From F23-D06 sp947165685 (lineage in GTDB: Bacteria > Bacteroidota > Bacteroidia > Bacteroidales > WCHB1-69), in NCBI GenBank assembly GCA_947165685.1, contig CAMVBK010000005.1, positions 50,090 to 114,089 on the forward strand: DNA of 64,000 bases, read 5' to 3'. The position numbers were made by a program, and so were the translations under genes. The notes under the pieces were generated by a model, which worked only from the letters and a program-made list of their open reading frames with translations, had not been told where the DNA came from and searched no databases. The stretch's first letter is position 1. Each line of letters opens with the position of its first letter. Shown here in pieces: positions 50,067-59,852 of the stretch.

Positions 50067-51413
50067 ATGTTAAGAAATCATGGCAAAAGCACCCTTCGCT
50101 TGCTTCTGTGGGCTTTCCTGATGATGTTCACCACAGCACTTTTTGCCCAGGAAGCGGACAATGAATTCTCCATTTCCGCAAAACTGAACACGCGTGGAGA
50201 AATCCGCATCGGTGGTTTTGACCCGGAAGACGAAACGGCTGGCAATGGCAAACGGGCCCACTTCATCAAGGGGCAGTATCGGCTCAACATCGGTTACAAA
50301 CGTGCCGACTGGTTCGAGATAATGCTTTCACCGCAGTTCTCCGGAGTTTGGGGGCAGGCGGGCGGAACCCTGAGTCTGGCCGAGGGATGGCTCTCGATGA
50401 AGCACACTAAAACCGGACTTTTCACCAAGATCGGGCGCCAGACGCTGGAGTACGACGACGAACGCATCTTGGGCTACGATGACTGGGCTATGACTGCACC
50501 CACCCATGATGTGCTGAAGTTCGGCTTTGAGGGCTACGGGCATAAAGTGCATGCGCTCCTTGCCTATAATCAAAACTCAAGCAACGCGTCAACGGGAACA
50601 ACCCACTATGCCGATGGAATACAACCCTACAAAACCATGCAGACGCTATGGTATCACTATGACACGCCTAAATCCATATTCGGCCTGTCCTTGATAGGCA
50701 TGAATATCGGCATGCAGAGCCAAAACTCGGATTTCCCTGACAAAACCTATTTTCAGCAGCTGGTAGGTTCATATATGGTTCTGAAGCCCAGCATTGTGAA
50801 GTTAGAAGGTGCCTTCTACTACCAAATGGGCAAAGAGGAGCACGGCATTCCATTGGATGCCTTTATGGGAAGTGTGAAACTCCAGGTTAAGCCAAGCGAC
50901 ATCTACAACCTTTTTGTCGGGTATGACTACCTTAGCGGCGACAAATTTTTCGCAGTGCCGCCTCATGGCGGTTTGGGACTCGTTTTCCACGACAAAGTCA
51001 GGGGCTTTTGTCCTCTTTTTGGCTCGCACCACGAATTCTACGGCGCTATGGACTTCTTCTTTATAGATAGCTACGTGAACAATTTCACGCCCGGCCTGCA
51101 GAATCTCTATACGGGAGCAAAAGTAAATCCATACCCTGGTCTGGATGTCAACGCCGCCTACCACTTTTTCGCTATCGCTACCAACCTTCCAAAACTGAAA
51201 AAACCGTTGGGGCACGAAATCGAGCTCTCCCTCAACTACACGTTTGCGGGGTTTGTCAAGGTTGGCGCAGGATACACCTTCATGCGTGGCACGGAGACGA
51301 TGGAAACCCTCCAGCGCGTCTCCAGCAGCCGCCGGCTCCATTGGGGCTGGGTCATGCTTTCCGTCACCCCGACCATCTTCACCTACGCTTGGAACGACAA
51401 GAATAGGCATTAA
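50067..51413 (+). CDS. outer-membrane beta-barrel protein
   Basis: The 448-residue product has a signal peptide (LLLWAFLMMFTTALFAQ) and a mature part made of alternating strands with aromatic ends (YRLNIGYKRADWFEIMLSPQ, HEIELSLNYTFAGFVKVGAG), typical of a porin-like barrel; it resembles alginate-export-type (AlgE-like) barrels in Bacteroidota. It ends without the usual C-terminal aromatic residue (NDKNRH). Position between the carrier-activating enzyme and the NRPS suggests a part in product export, but this is inference. Confidence 0.75.
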   Translation: MLRNHGKSTLRLLLWAFLMMFTTALFAQEADNEFSISAKLNTRGEIRIGGFDPEDETAGNGKRAHFIKGQYRLNIGYKRADWFEIMLSPQFSGVWGQAGGTLSLAEGWLSMKHTKTGLFTKIGRQTLEYDDERILGYDDWAMTAPTHDVLKFGFEGYGHKVHALLAYNQNSSNASTGTTHYADGIQPYKTMQTLWYHYDTPKSIFGLSLIGMNIGMQSQNSDFPDKTYFQQLVGSYMVLKPSIVKLEGAFYYQMGKEEHGIPLDAFMGSVKLQVKPSDIYNLFVGYDYLSGDKFFAVPPHGGLGLVFHDKVRGFCPLFGSHHEFYGAMDFFFIDSYVNNFTPGLQNLYTGAKVNPYPGLDVNAAYHFFAIATNLPKLKKPLGHEIELSLNYTFAGFVKVGAGYTFMRGTETMETLQRVSSSRRLHWGWVMLSVTPTIFTYAWNDKNRH

Positions 51414-51484
51414 AAGGCTGTTGGCTAGTAGCTGTTGGATAAAACAAGAATAGCAATAACAAATTGACATAAAAAGACTTGAAT

Positions 51485-54400
51485 ATGAAAATAACCGCCC
51501 CATTATCCCAAACCCAATATGGCATCTACGCGGAATGCGTAAGTCACGAAAACGAGCCCTACTACAACCTGCCCTTCTTATATGTTCTTGACGGCAGCCT
51601 CGACGCCGAGCGTCTCTGCCGCGCCATCGAGACCGCATTCAAGACCCACCCCACGCTTTTCACGCGAATCGAGGTGAGCGGCGAAGGCGACCCGTTTCAG
51701 TCCATCGACATGGAAAAGGAGGAGTTCAGCCTTTCCGTCGAGCAGGTTAAGGACATCGAAGAGGAGAAACGGAATTTTGTGCAGCCGTACGAGCTCGTCG
51801 GTGGAAGGCTTTTCCATACGCGGCTGATGCGCGATGCGGACCATATCTATTGGTTTTTCAGCACACACCACATTATCTTCGACGGTACCTCGCTGAAGTT
51901 GATTATGCATGATGTGGAAAAGGCATACAACGGCGAAACGCTCGCACCCGAAGAGCTGACCTTGGCGAAGGTGGCACTCGCCGAGGCCGAGCTGCGGAAG
52001 ACTGCCGCTTTCGAGGATGGGAAACGTTGGTATGCGCAGAACTTCGACTGTGGCGACACATACACCCAGCTTATGCCTGACTTGGAAATCACGGAACCTT
52101 CCGAAGGGAAAATGGAGCGTCGCCTTCGCACTGAAAAAGCCCGCGTCGAGGCTTACTGCAAGGCCAACGGCATCTTCAAGAGCACGCTGTTCACCGCTGT
52201 ATATTCTTTCCTCTTAGCGAAATACAGCAATGAGCAGGAGGCACTGTTCGAAACGATTTACGACGGTCGCTCCGACAAGCGTTTGCTCCATTCCGTGGGC
52301 ATGACCGTGAAGACCTTCCCTTACTATGCGAAGTTCGATGACGAAACCACAGTGCTGGATTTCCTGAAAGCTGGACAGGAGCTGATCGGCAGCTGCCGCC
52401 AATATGAGGCGTATGCCTATAGCGATGCCGTCCACGACCTCCAACTGCAGTGCCCTTCCTCTTTCGCCTGGCATGGAACATTGTTTGCGGATGAGATGTT
52501 GATGGGGAAACCGATGCAGATGGTGCGCCTGAATGATGATACACGGGGCAACTCTCTGTATATGAAGGCTTTCATCCGTAACGACCAGTATTTCTTGGAG
52601 GCGGAATATAATGCCAACGAGTACTCTGAAACGTTGATGGCCCAGTTTATGGAAAGTTACGAAGCCGTCTTGGAAGGCTTCCTGACCCAGACGTACCTGC
52701 GCGACGTTGACATCACCACAAACGAACAGAAGGCCATGCTTGACGCCTTCAACCAGACCGACGTGCCTTACGACGAGAACCAGACCATCGTCACCCTCTT
52801 CCGCAAGCAGGCGGCGGCCGTGCCCGACAAGGTGGCCGTGGTCTTTCAAGGCAGGGAATATACCTACAAGCAAGTGGACGAGTTGAGTGACTGTATCGCT
52901 TATTACTTGACCTCTAAAGGATTAGGGGCGGAAGATGTGGTCTCGGTCCTGATTCCGCGTTGCGAATGGATGGCCATTGCCTCTATCGGTGTGCTGAAAG
53001 CCGGTTGCGCCTACCAGCCGCTGGATCCCAGCTATCCCAAGGAGCGTCTCGAATTTATGATGAAGGATTCGGCCGCCAAATTGTTGATTGCGGACAAGGA
53101 GCTGCTTTCTTTGGTGGACTTCTATCAGGGCGAGACGCTGTTCACGGGTGACATCACCCCGGGATTCGCGGCACCCGTCGAGTTGGTTGAGCCGAATCCC
53201 CATAGTCTGATGACCATGATTTACACTTCCGGTACCACGGGCGTGCCCAAAGGGTGCCAGGTGGAGCACCGCAACGTGGTGGCTTTCTGCCACATGCATC
53301 AGGCTTGTCACCACATCACCTCGCAGAGCAAAATCGCCGCATACGCCAGCTACGGCTTCGACGCCTCGATAGAGGAGATCTATGGCCCGCTCACCATCGG
53401 TGCCCAACTCTATATCATCCCGGAGGAAATCCGTCTTGACCTGATGGCCTTGAATGACTATTTCGAGCAGAACGGAATCACCCACGCCTTCATGACCACG
53501 CAGGTGGCCTTCCAGTTTGCCTCCAACTTCGAATGCAAGTCGCTGGAGCGGCTTCTCACGGGCGGTGAAAAGCTGCCGTCGATGGTGCCGCCTGCGAACT
53601 ATATCGTGGGCAACGGCTATGGCCCGTCCGAGTCCATCTGTTACGTGACCAACTACGATGTGACTGACCGTCGCAAGAACATCCCCATCGGCAAGGCGCA
53701 GCAGAATGTGAAATGCTACATCGTTGACAAACAGGGACATCGGCTTCCCATCGGGGCTCCCGGCGAACTCTGGGTGGCGGGTCCGCAGGTGACGCGCGGA
53801 TACCTTAACCGCCCGGAAAAGACCGCTGAGGTCTATCTGCTCAACCCATTTGACCACGAGGGGAAATATGACCGGGTCTATCGCTCCGGCGACATTGTGC
53901 GCTACCTGCCGTCAGGCGACGTCGAGTTTGTGGGGCGCAAGGACGGCCAGGTGAAAATCCGTGGCTTCCGCGTCGAGCTCAAGGAGGTGGAGAGCATCGT
54001 CCGCGAGTTCCCCGGCATCAAAGACGCCACCGTGCAGGCTTTCGAAGAGGAAGGCGGCGGCAAGTTCATCGCCGCGTATGTCGTGGCGGATGAGCCGGTT
54101 GACATCGAGGCGCTGAACAACTTCATCATGGACGAGAAACCGCCCTATATGGTGCCGGCCGTCACGATGCAGATTGAGGCGATCCCGCTCAACCAGAACC
54201 AGAAGGTCAACAAGAAAGCCCTCCCGAAACCCGAGAAAAAAGCGGAAACCGTGGAGGAAAGCCATGTGCCGATGAACATCCTCGAGGAGGAACTGCACGA
54301 GATTGTGGCCGGCATCGTCGGCACGAAAGATTTCGGTGTCACAACCATCCTCGGATATGTCGGTCTCACCTCCATCTCCGCTATCAAACTGGCCGTGCAA

Positions 54401-57400
54401 CTCAACAAAAAGTACGGCGTCACGGTGGATTCCAAAGAATTGGTCAAGAAGGGCAATATCCAATATATCGAGAATGAGATTCTCAACCTTCTGCTGAATG
54501 CTCCGGTGCAGTCACGGCAAGAATCGGAAGAACACAGTGTGGAGTCCACGAATGTTCCGCTTTCGTACGCGCAGATGGGCGTTTATGTGGACTGCATGAA
54601 ACAGCCGACCTCCACCATCTACAACATCCCATCGTTGATAGGTTTTCCGAAAGATACCGATACCGCACTGTTGGCGAAGTCCGTCGAGACCATCGTCAAG
54701 GCGCATCCGCAGTTCCACGTGCATTTCGGCAGCGAAGGCAGCGACATCGTGCAAATCGTGGATGCCAACCAGCCTGTGGTCATCACACAGAGCAAGTTAA
54801 GCGAAGAGGAGCTGGAGAAATACAAAGTGGAGTTCGTCAAGCCGTTCAACCTGAAGAAAGGGCCCTTGTACCGTATGGAAATCGTCACGACGGAAGAACG
54901 GGTTTACCTTTTGGCCGATGTCCATCACTTGATTTTCGATGGAAGTTCGTTTGACTTGTTTGTCAACCAGTTGTGTGAGTTGATGAACGGTCACGAGATT
55001 GAAGCCGAAGCCATCAGTTATGCCGCTTTCGTCGCCGACGAGAAGGCGGCCGAGGAGAGCCCGAAGCATGCCGAAGCCCAAGCCTTCTTCCAGGAACGCT
55101 TGGGAAAGGTGGAAGGCGTCACCGAGGTGCCCTCCGACTTGACCAATCCTGTCGAACAAGGTTTTACCCGTTGTGCATCCAGCAAACTGGATTTTAAGGC
55201 GATGGAGACTTTCTGCAAGCAGCACAACCTCTCGCCCGCGCACCTCACCTTGGCGGCGGTGTTCTATTCGCTCGCTCGCTTCACCAACAACGAGCAGATT
55301 TGCATCACGACCATCAGCAACGGCCGTTCCGACCTGCGTATCCGCAACACGATGGGCATGTTCGTCAACACGTTGGCATTGAGCGCACAGATTGGCGATC
55401 AAAGCGTGATGGAGTTCCTGAACGAGATTAGCGCGAACTTTGACGAGACGCTTCGTCACGAAAACTACCCGTTCGCGCAAATCGCCGCGGATTACGATTT
55501 GTCGGCCGAGATTATGTTCGCCTATCAAATGGGAGTGATTGACCAATATGTAATCAATGGTCAAAAGCTTGATATAGAGTCTCTTGAACTGGATACGCCG
55601 AAGTTCCGCATCGCGTTCTACATCCAGGAGAGCGACGGCGTGCCGAGCGTCTGCATCGAATACGACAACGGCCGTTACAGCGAGAGCCTGATGCAGCGGC
55701 TCGCGCAGTCGGTCAGCAACGCGGTCAACGCCTTCATCCGTCAGCCCGAAAAGGCATTGCTGCAGGTTTCCCTGCTGGATGCCGAACAAACCGCTGTTCT
55801 CGATAGCTTCAACCAGACGGAAGTGCCGTACGACAACATGCAGAACATCGTTTCGCTGTTCCGCCATCAGGTAGAGCAAACACCTGACAACATGGCGGTT
55901 GTCTATCACGACCACCAATACACCTATCGCGAGGTGGATGCCATCTCGGAGCGCATCGCCGCCTACATCGCCTCGCAAGGTCTTGGAAAAGAGGATGTCG
56001 TGTCGGTACTCATCCCGCGTTGCGAGTGGATGGTCATCGCCTCGCTCGGCGTGCTGAAAGCCGGTTGCGCCTACCAACCGCTCGACCCGAGTTATCCCGC
56101 CGAGCGTCTCAACTTCATGATGAAAGACGCCAACGCCAAGATGCTGATTGCCGATGAGGATCTGAGGCCTGTGGTGGATGAATACCAGGGTACAGTTCTG
56201 CTGACCAAAGATGTCGAAAAACTCCCTGATGCCAAGCCGCTATCCGTTGACATCCAGCCTTCTACGTTATTCATCCTGCTTTATACCTCCGGTTCTACAG
56301 GCACGCCTAAGGGCTGCCAGCTCGAACACGGTAACCTCGTGGCCTTCAGCCATTGGTACCAGCGGTATTACGGTCTCACCGCCAACGACCGCGTGGCCGC
56401 CTACGCCAGCTACGGCTTCGACGCCTGCATGATGGACATGTACCCGGCCTTGACCTGCGGTGCCTGCGTTCATATCATCGGCGACGACATCCGCTTGAAC
56501 CTGCCCGACCTGAACGACTACTTCAACACGCAGGGCATCACCCACTCCTTCATCACCACGCAGTTAGGCTACCAGTTTGCCACCAATGTGGAGAACCATT
56601 CCCTGCGCTGCTTCGCTGTCGGCGGAGAGAAACTCGCGGCCTTGGATCCACCGACGAACTACAAGATGTTCAACGGCTACGGCCCCACGGAGTGTACCAT
56701 CTTCACCACCAACTACTGGGTGAAGGATTACGAGTTGGATATCCCGATCGGCAAACCGTTGGACAACCTGAAACTCTATATCGTGGACAAGCAGTTCAAC
56801 AGACTGCCCATCGGGGCGGCCGGCGAGTTGTGGGTAAGCGGTCCCCAGGTGAGCCGCGGCTACCTCAACCGTCCCGAGAAGACCGCCGAAACCTACATCC
56901 GGAATCCGTTCAGCCAGGCCCCTGGTTATGAACGTATTTACCGTACCGGCGACATCGTCCGCTACCTCCCCGACGGCAACGTCCAGTTCGTGGGGCGCAA
57001 AGACGGTCAGGTGAAGATTCGCGGTTTCCGTATCGAGATGAAAGAGGTGGAAGCCGTCATCCGCCAGTACCCTGGCATCAAGGATGTCACCGTGCAAGCC
57101 TTTGATTATGAGAACGGTGGCAAGTACATCGCCGCCTATATCGTCAGCGACAGCAAGGTCAATGTCAAGGAGCTCAACGCCTTCATCGGCCAGCAGAAGC
57201 CGCCCTATATGATTCCGGCGGCCACCATGCAGATTGACGCCATCCCGCTGAACCAGAACCAGAAGGTGAACCGCAAAGCCCTGCCGGCGCCGGTCATGCA
57301 AGCCTCCGACCGCGAGTATGTGGCACCGGCCAACGAGATGGAACGCCAGTTCTGCAGAATCTTCGGCGAAATCTTGGCTATGGACAAAATCAGCGCCACC

Positions 57401-58753
57401 GACAATTTCTTCGACTTGGGCGGCACCTCGCTTATGGTCACCCGTGTCATCCTCGAAGCCGACAAGGCTGGGTATCACGTGGCCTACGGCGATGTCTTTG
57501 CCAACAACACCCCGCGGAAACTCGCCGCGCTCCTCACCGGCGCAACAGCCATCAGCACGGATGAGGAAGATGTCTCCAACTTCGACTACACCGCCATCAA
57601 CAACCTGCTGGACAACAACACGCTGGACAACTTCCGGAATGGCGAGCGCCAGTCGTTGGGCGATGTGCTGCTCACCGGCGCCACGGGTTACCTCGGCATC
57701 CACGTATTGCAAGAACTGATTAGCGGGGACGTGCCGAAAATCTACTGTCTGGTGCGCGACAAGGATATGGATGCTGCCGAACATCGTCTCAAGACCCTGC
57801 TGTTCTACTACTTCGAGAATACTTACGACGAGCTGTTCGGCAATCGTCTGAGAATCGTGCTCGGCGACGTCACCAACGACCTCGTCGAACTTGTCGAAGC
57901 GAAAATCGACACGGTCTTCAACTGCGCGGCGGTGGTGAAGCACTTCAGCAAAGGCACGGAGATCGAAGACGTGAACATCGGCGGTGCGCAGCGCTGCGTC
58001 GATTTCTGCCTCAAGACCGGAGCGCGGTTGGTGCACATCTCCACGTACAGCACCGGCGGTGTCAACGTCAACAACAGCGTCTCTCCCGACCATGTCTTCA
58101 GTGAGCAGCGGCTCTACGACGGACAGTATCTCGGCAACCAGTACGTACACTCCAAATTCATGGCGGAACGGGTCGTCCTGCAGGCCATTGCGGAGAACGG
58201 ACTGTCGGCTAAGGTCATCCGTGTCGGTAATCTGGCGGCGCGTGCCAAAGACGGTGAATTCCAGATCAACTTCTCCACGAACGCCTTCATGGGTCGTATC
58301 AAGGTCTATAATATGCTGGGCTGCTGTCCTTATTCCATCTACGAGAACCGGGTGGAGTTCTCGCCCATCGATGAGGTCGCGCAGGCAATCATCCTGCTCA
58401 GCACCACGCCCAAGGAATGCTGCGTGTTCCACACCTACAACAACCACGCGCTCTTCCTCGGCGATGTGCTCGGCGGTCTCAACAACCTCGGCACGGACAT
58501 CCGTCTCGTTGAGGACGAGGAGTATGACGCGGCGATGGAAAGTGCGGGCAACGATCCGCAGAAGGCCAAAACGCTTTCCAGCCTGCTTGCCTACAAGGAC
58601 GTGGCTCACGGCATGAAAGCTTCCAGCATCCCGGTGGTCAACGCTTACACCACGCAGGTCCTTTACCGTATGGGCTTCAAATGGTCGCTCACAACTTGGG
58701 ACTATGTGGACCAGATGTTGGGTGCCATCAGCGGACTCGGATTCTTTGATTAG
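51485..58753 (+). CDS. two-module NRPS with terminal thioester reductase (C-A-T-C-A-T-R)
   Basis: The 2422-residue synthetase assembles two amino acids and releases them by reduction, giving a dipeptide aldehyde (or a cyclised pyrazinone). Domains: C1 about 5-408 (HHIIFDG near 127), A1 about 430-920 (IYTSGTTGVPKG, GYGPSES), T1 about 930-1000 (carrier Ser near 963 in GLTSISA), C2 about 1020-1440 (HHLIFDG at 1147), A2 about 1455-1940 (LYTSGSTGTPKG, GYGPTEC), T2 about 1945-2020 (Ser near 1982 in DLGGTSLMV), and an R domain from about 2058 (LTGATGYLG, then Y2220-VHSK). The N-terminal C domain could acylate the first residue. I chose the ATG at 51485 over a TTG two codons upstream. A strong terminator follows. 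Confidence 0.95.
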   Translation: MKITAPLSQTQYGIYAECVSHENEPYYNLPFLYVLDGSLDAERLCRAIETAFKTHPTLFTRIEVSGEGDPFQSIDMEKEEFSLSVEQVKDIEEEKRNFVQPYELVGGRLFHTRLMRDADHIYWFFSTHHIIFDGTSLKLIMHDVEKAYNGETLAPEELTLAKVALAEAELRKTAAFEDGKRWYAQNFDCGDTYTQLMPDLEITEPSEGKMERRLRTEKARVEAYCKANGIFKSTLFTAVYSFLLAKYSNEQEALFETIYDGRSDKRLLHSVGMTVKTFPYYAKFDDETTVLDFLKAGQELIGSCRQYEAYAYSDAVHDLQLQCPSSFAWHGTLFADEMLMGKPMQMVRLNDDTRGNSLYMKAFIRNDQYFLEAEYNANEYSETLMAQFMESYEAVLEGFLTQTYLRDVDITTNEQKAMLDAFNQTDVPYDENQTIVTLFRKQAAAVPDKVAVVFQGREYTYKQVDELSDCIAYYLTSKGLGAEDVVSVLIPRCEWMAIASIGVLKAGCAYQPLDPSYPKERLEFMMKDSAAKLLIADKELLSLVDFYQGETLFTGDITPGFAAPVELVEPNPHSLMTMIYTSGTTGVPKGCQVEHRNVVAFCHMHQACHHITSQSKIAAYASYGFDASIEEIYGPLTIGAQLYIIPEEIRLDLMALNDYFEQNGITHAFMTTQVAFQFASNFECKSLERLLTGGEKLPSMVPPANYIVGNGYGPSESICYVTNYDVTDRRKNIPIGKAQQNVKCYIVDKQGHRLPIGAPGELWVAGPQVTRGYLNRPEKTAEVYLLNPFDHEGKYDRVYRSGDIVRYLPSGDVEFVGRKDGQVKIRGFRVELKEVESIVREFPGIKDATVQAFEEEGGGKFIAAYVVADEPVDIEALNNFIMDEKPPYMVPAVTMQIEAIPLNQNQKVNKKALPKPEKKAETVEESHVPMNILEEELHEIVAGIVGTKDFGVTTILGYVGLTSISAIKLAVQLNKKYGVTVDSKELVKKGNIQYIENEILNLLLNAPVQSRQESEEHSVESTNVPLSYAQMGVYVDCMKQPTSTIYNIPSLIGFPKDTDTALLAKSVETIVKAHPQFHVHFGSEGSDIVQIVDANQPVVITQSKLSEEELEKYKVEFVKPFNLKKGPLYRMEIVTTEERVYLLADVHHLIFDGSSFDLFVNQLCELMNGHEIEAEAISYAAFVADEKAAEESPKHAEAQAFFQERLGKVEGVTEVPSDLTNPVEQGFTRCASSKLDFKAMETFCKQHNLSPAHLTLAAVFYSLARFTNNEQICITTISNGRSDLRIRNTMGMFVNTLALSAQIGDQSVMEFLNEISANFDETLRHENYPFAQIAADYDLSAEIMFAYQMGVIDQYVINGQKLDIESLELDTPKFRIAFYIQESDGVPSVCIEYDNGRYSESLMQRLAQSVSNAVNAFIRQPEKALLQVSLLDAEQTAVLDSFNQTEVPYDNMQNIVSLFRHQVEQTPDNMAVVYHDHQYTYREVDAISERIAAYIASQGLGKEDVVSVLIPRCEWMVIASLGVLKAGCAYQPLDPSYPAERLNFMMKDANAKMLIADEDLRPVVDEYQGTVLLTKDVEKLPDAKPLSVDIQPSTLFILLYTSGSTGTPKGCQLEHGNLVAFSHWYQRYYGLTANDRVAAYASYGFDACMMDMYPALTCGACVHIIGDDIRLNLPDLNDYFNTQGITHSFITTQLGYQFATNVENHSLRCFAVGGEKLAALDPPTNYKMFNGYGPTECTIFTTNYWVKDYELDIPIGKPLDNLKLYIVDKQFNRLPIGAAGELWVSGPQVSRGYLNRPEKTAETYIRNPFSQAPGYERIYRTGDIVRYLPDGNVQFVGRKDGQVKIRGFRIEMKEVEAVIRQYPGIKDVTVQAFDYENGGKYIAAYIVSDSKVNVKELNAFIGQQKPPYMIPAATMQIDAIPLNQNQKVNRKALPAPVMQASDREYVAPANEMERQFCRIFGEILAMDKISATDNFFDLGGTSLMVTRVILEADKAGYHVAYGDVFANNTPRKLAALLTGATAISTDEEDVSNFDYTAINNLLDNNTLDNFRNGERQSLGDVLLTGATGYLGIHVLQELISGDVPKIYCLVRDKDMDAAEHRLKTLLFYYFENTYDELFGNRLRIVLGDVTNDLVELVEAKIDTVFNCAAVVKHFSKGTEIEDVNIGGAQRCVDFCLKTGARLVHISTYSTGGVNVNNSVSPDHVFSEQRLYDGQYLGNQYVHSKFMAERVVLQAIAENGLSAKVIRVGNLAARAKDGEFQINFSTNAFMGRIKVYNMLGCCPYSIYENRVEFSPIDEVAQAIILLSTTPKECCVFHTYNNHALFLGDVLGGLNNLGTDIRLVEDEEYDAAMESAGNDPQKAKTLSSLLAYKDVAHGMKASSIPVVNAYTTQVLYRMGFKWSLTTWDYVDQMLGAISGLGFFD

Positions 58754-58781
58754 TGATTTGAAATCAGTGATTTGTGATTTG

Positions 58782-58814
58782 ACAGGGTGTATTGCATACG
58801 CCCTGTTTTTTTTT
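58782..58814 (+). terminator. intrinsic terminator of the NRPS operon
   Basis: ACAGGGTGTA and TACGCCCTGT arms with a short loop (58782-58806), then a T tract to 58814. A GTGATTTG-type repeat lies between it and the stop codon. Confidence 0.85.
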
Positions 58815-58833
58815 ACATGTTTGGGGACATAAC

Positions 58834-58861
58834 AAAAAAACAGCGGTAGTTCATACCGCTG
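58834..58861 (-). terminator. intrinsic terminator of lpxC
   Basis: CAGCGGTA (58841-58848) and TACCGCTG (58854-58861) form the stem; on the minus strand a T7 tract follows (58840-58834). It ends the lpxD-lpxC transcript. Confidence 0.85.
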
Positions 58862-58917
58862 TCCAAAACCATTAACCTATGTAAGACAATGAAAATTAAT
58901 TCATAATCACTATACTC

Positions 58918-59847
58918 TTACGCAGGTTGTATCAAAAAGTTACAGCTTTCCATAATTTTTTTTGCGAAGGCGGTATTGGCGAAGTGTCCGGGACGGTTCG
59001 CGACAATCTCCGCACATAGCGGAACCCCCAGTAAATAGAGGTCTCCGATGAGGTCGAGCAGTTTATGGCGGGCCGGTTCATTGGGATGCCGCAAATGCGT
59101 GTTGTTCAGGATATGGTCGGGGGTAACGGTGATGTCTTTCTTGTGGAAGAAGTCGCCGAGGGCGTTCAGCACCTTGTTGTCGGGTACCTTATCGACGAAG
59201 ACGATGGCGTTGTCGAGGTCGCCGCCGCGTGCCAGGTTGTTCTGGATCAGGAATTGCAGTTCGTCGAGGAAGACGAAGGTGCGGCAGTTATAGACGTCCG
59301 GCACGAAGGTCTCGATGCTGTCGAGCACGGCCTGCTGTTCGGCCAGCACTTTGGTGCCGTAGTCCACGTTTACCGTCATTTTGAATCGTTTTGCCGGCTT
59401 GATGGTGATCTCAATCTGTTTTTCGGGGATAGCGAACGTGATTTCCTCCTTCACAACGCCGATTTTCTTCGGGGCGTCGAGGGTGACGATGCCGACTTCC
59501 TTGAGCATTTCCACATAGATGCGGGAGCTGCCGTCGAGAATGGGGGTTTCCGGGCCGACGGTCTTCACGAGTACATTGTCGATGCCGAGGCCGGCGAGGG
59601 CGGCCATGAGGTGCTCGATGGTGTGCACCTGGGCGTCGCCGTCCTTGATGGAGGTGCCGCGGGAGGTGTCGAAGACCGTGTAGGGAGTGGCCTTCACGAT
59701 GGGGTTGCCGGGCAGGTCGGTGCGCTCAAACTGGACACCGAAATCGGCGGGTGCGGGCACAAAGGTGACGGTCACCTGCTGCGCCGTATGTAAGCCTCGC
59801 CCCGACACGGAGACCGGGGAGGCGATGGTGGTTTGCAGATTTGTCAT
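58918..59847 (-). CDS. lpxC: UDP-3-O-acyl-GlcNAc deacetylase LpxC
   Basis: The 309-residue zinc enzyme catalyses the committed step of lipid A synthesis. Landmarks are SVSGRGLHTAQQVTV, DAQVHTIEHLMAALAGLGI with a zinc His, ILDGSSRIYVEML, RHKLLDLIGDLYLLG with further zinc ligands, and the catalytic His in ANRPGHFANTAFAKK. In Bacteroides, Porphyromonas and relatives I recall LpxC as a longer fusion with the dehydratase FabZ; here the protein ends right after the deacetylase part, and no fabZ follows. It is 5 bases downstream of lpxD in the same operon. Confidence 0.96.
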   Translation of the reverse strand: MTNLQTTIASPVSVSGRGLHTAQQVTVTFVPAPADFGVQFERTDLPGNPIVKATPYTVFDTSRGTSIKDGDAQVHTIEHLMAALAGLGIDNVLVKTVGPETPILDGSSRIYVEMLKEVGIVTLDAPKKIGVVKEEITFAIPEKQIEITIKPAKRFKMTVNVDYGTKVLAEQQAVLDSIETFVPDVYNCRTFVFLDELQFLIQNNLARGGDLDNAIVFVDKVPDNKVLNALGDFFHKKDITVTPDHILNNTHLRHPNEPARHKLLDLIGDLYLLGVPLCAEIVANRPGHFANTAFAKKIMESCNFLIQPA

Positions 59848-59852
59848 GTAAG

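Noticed and set aside
56564..58609. 681-codon open frame antisense to the NRPS gene
   Set aside because: It is a shadow of a GC-biased coding region; the plus strand carries clear NRPS motifs, and the antisense translation is rich in His, Val and Asp without domains.
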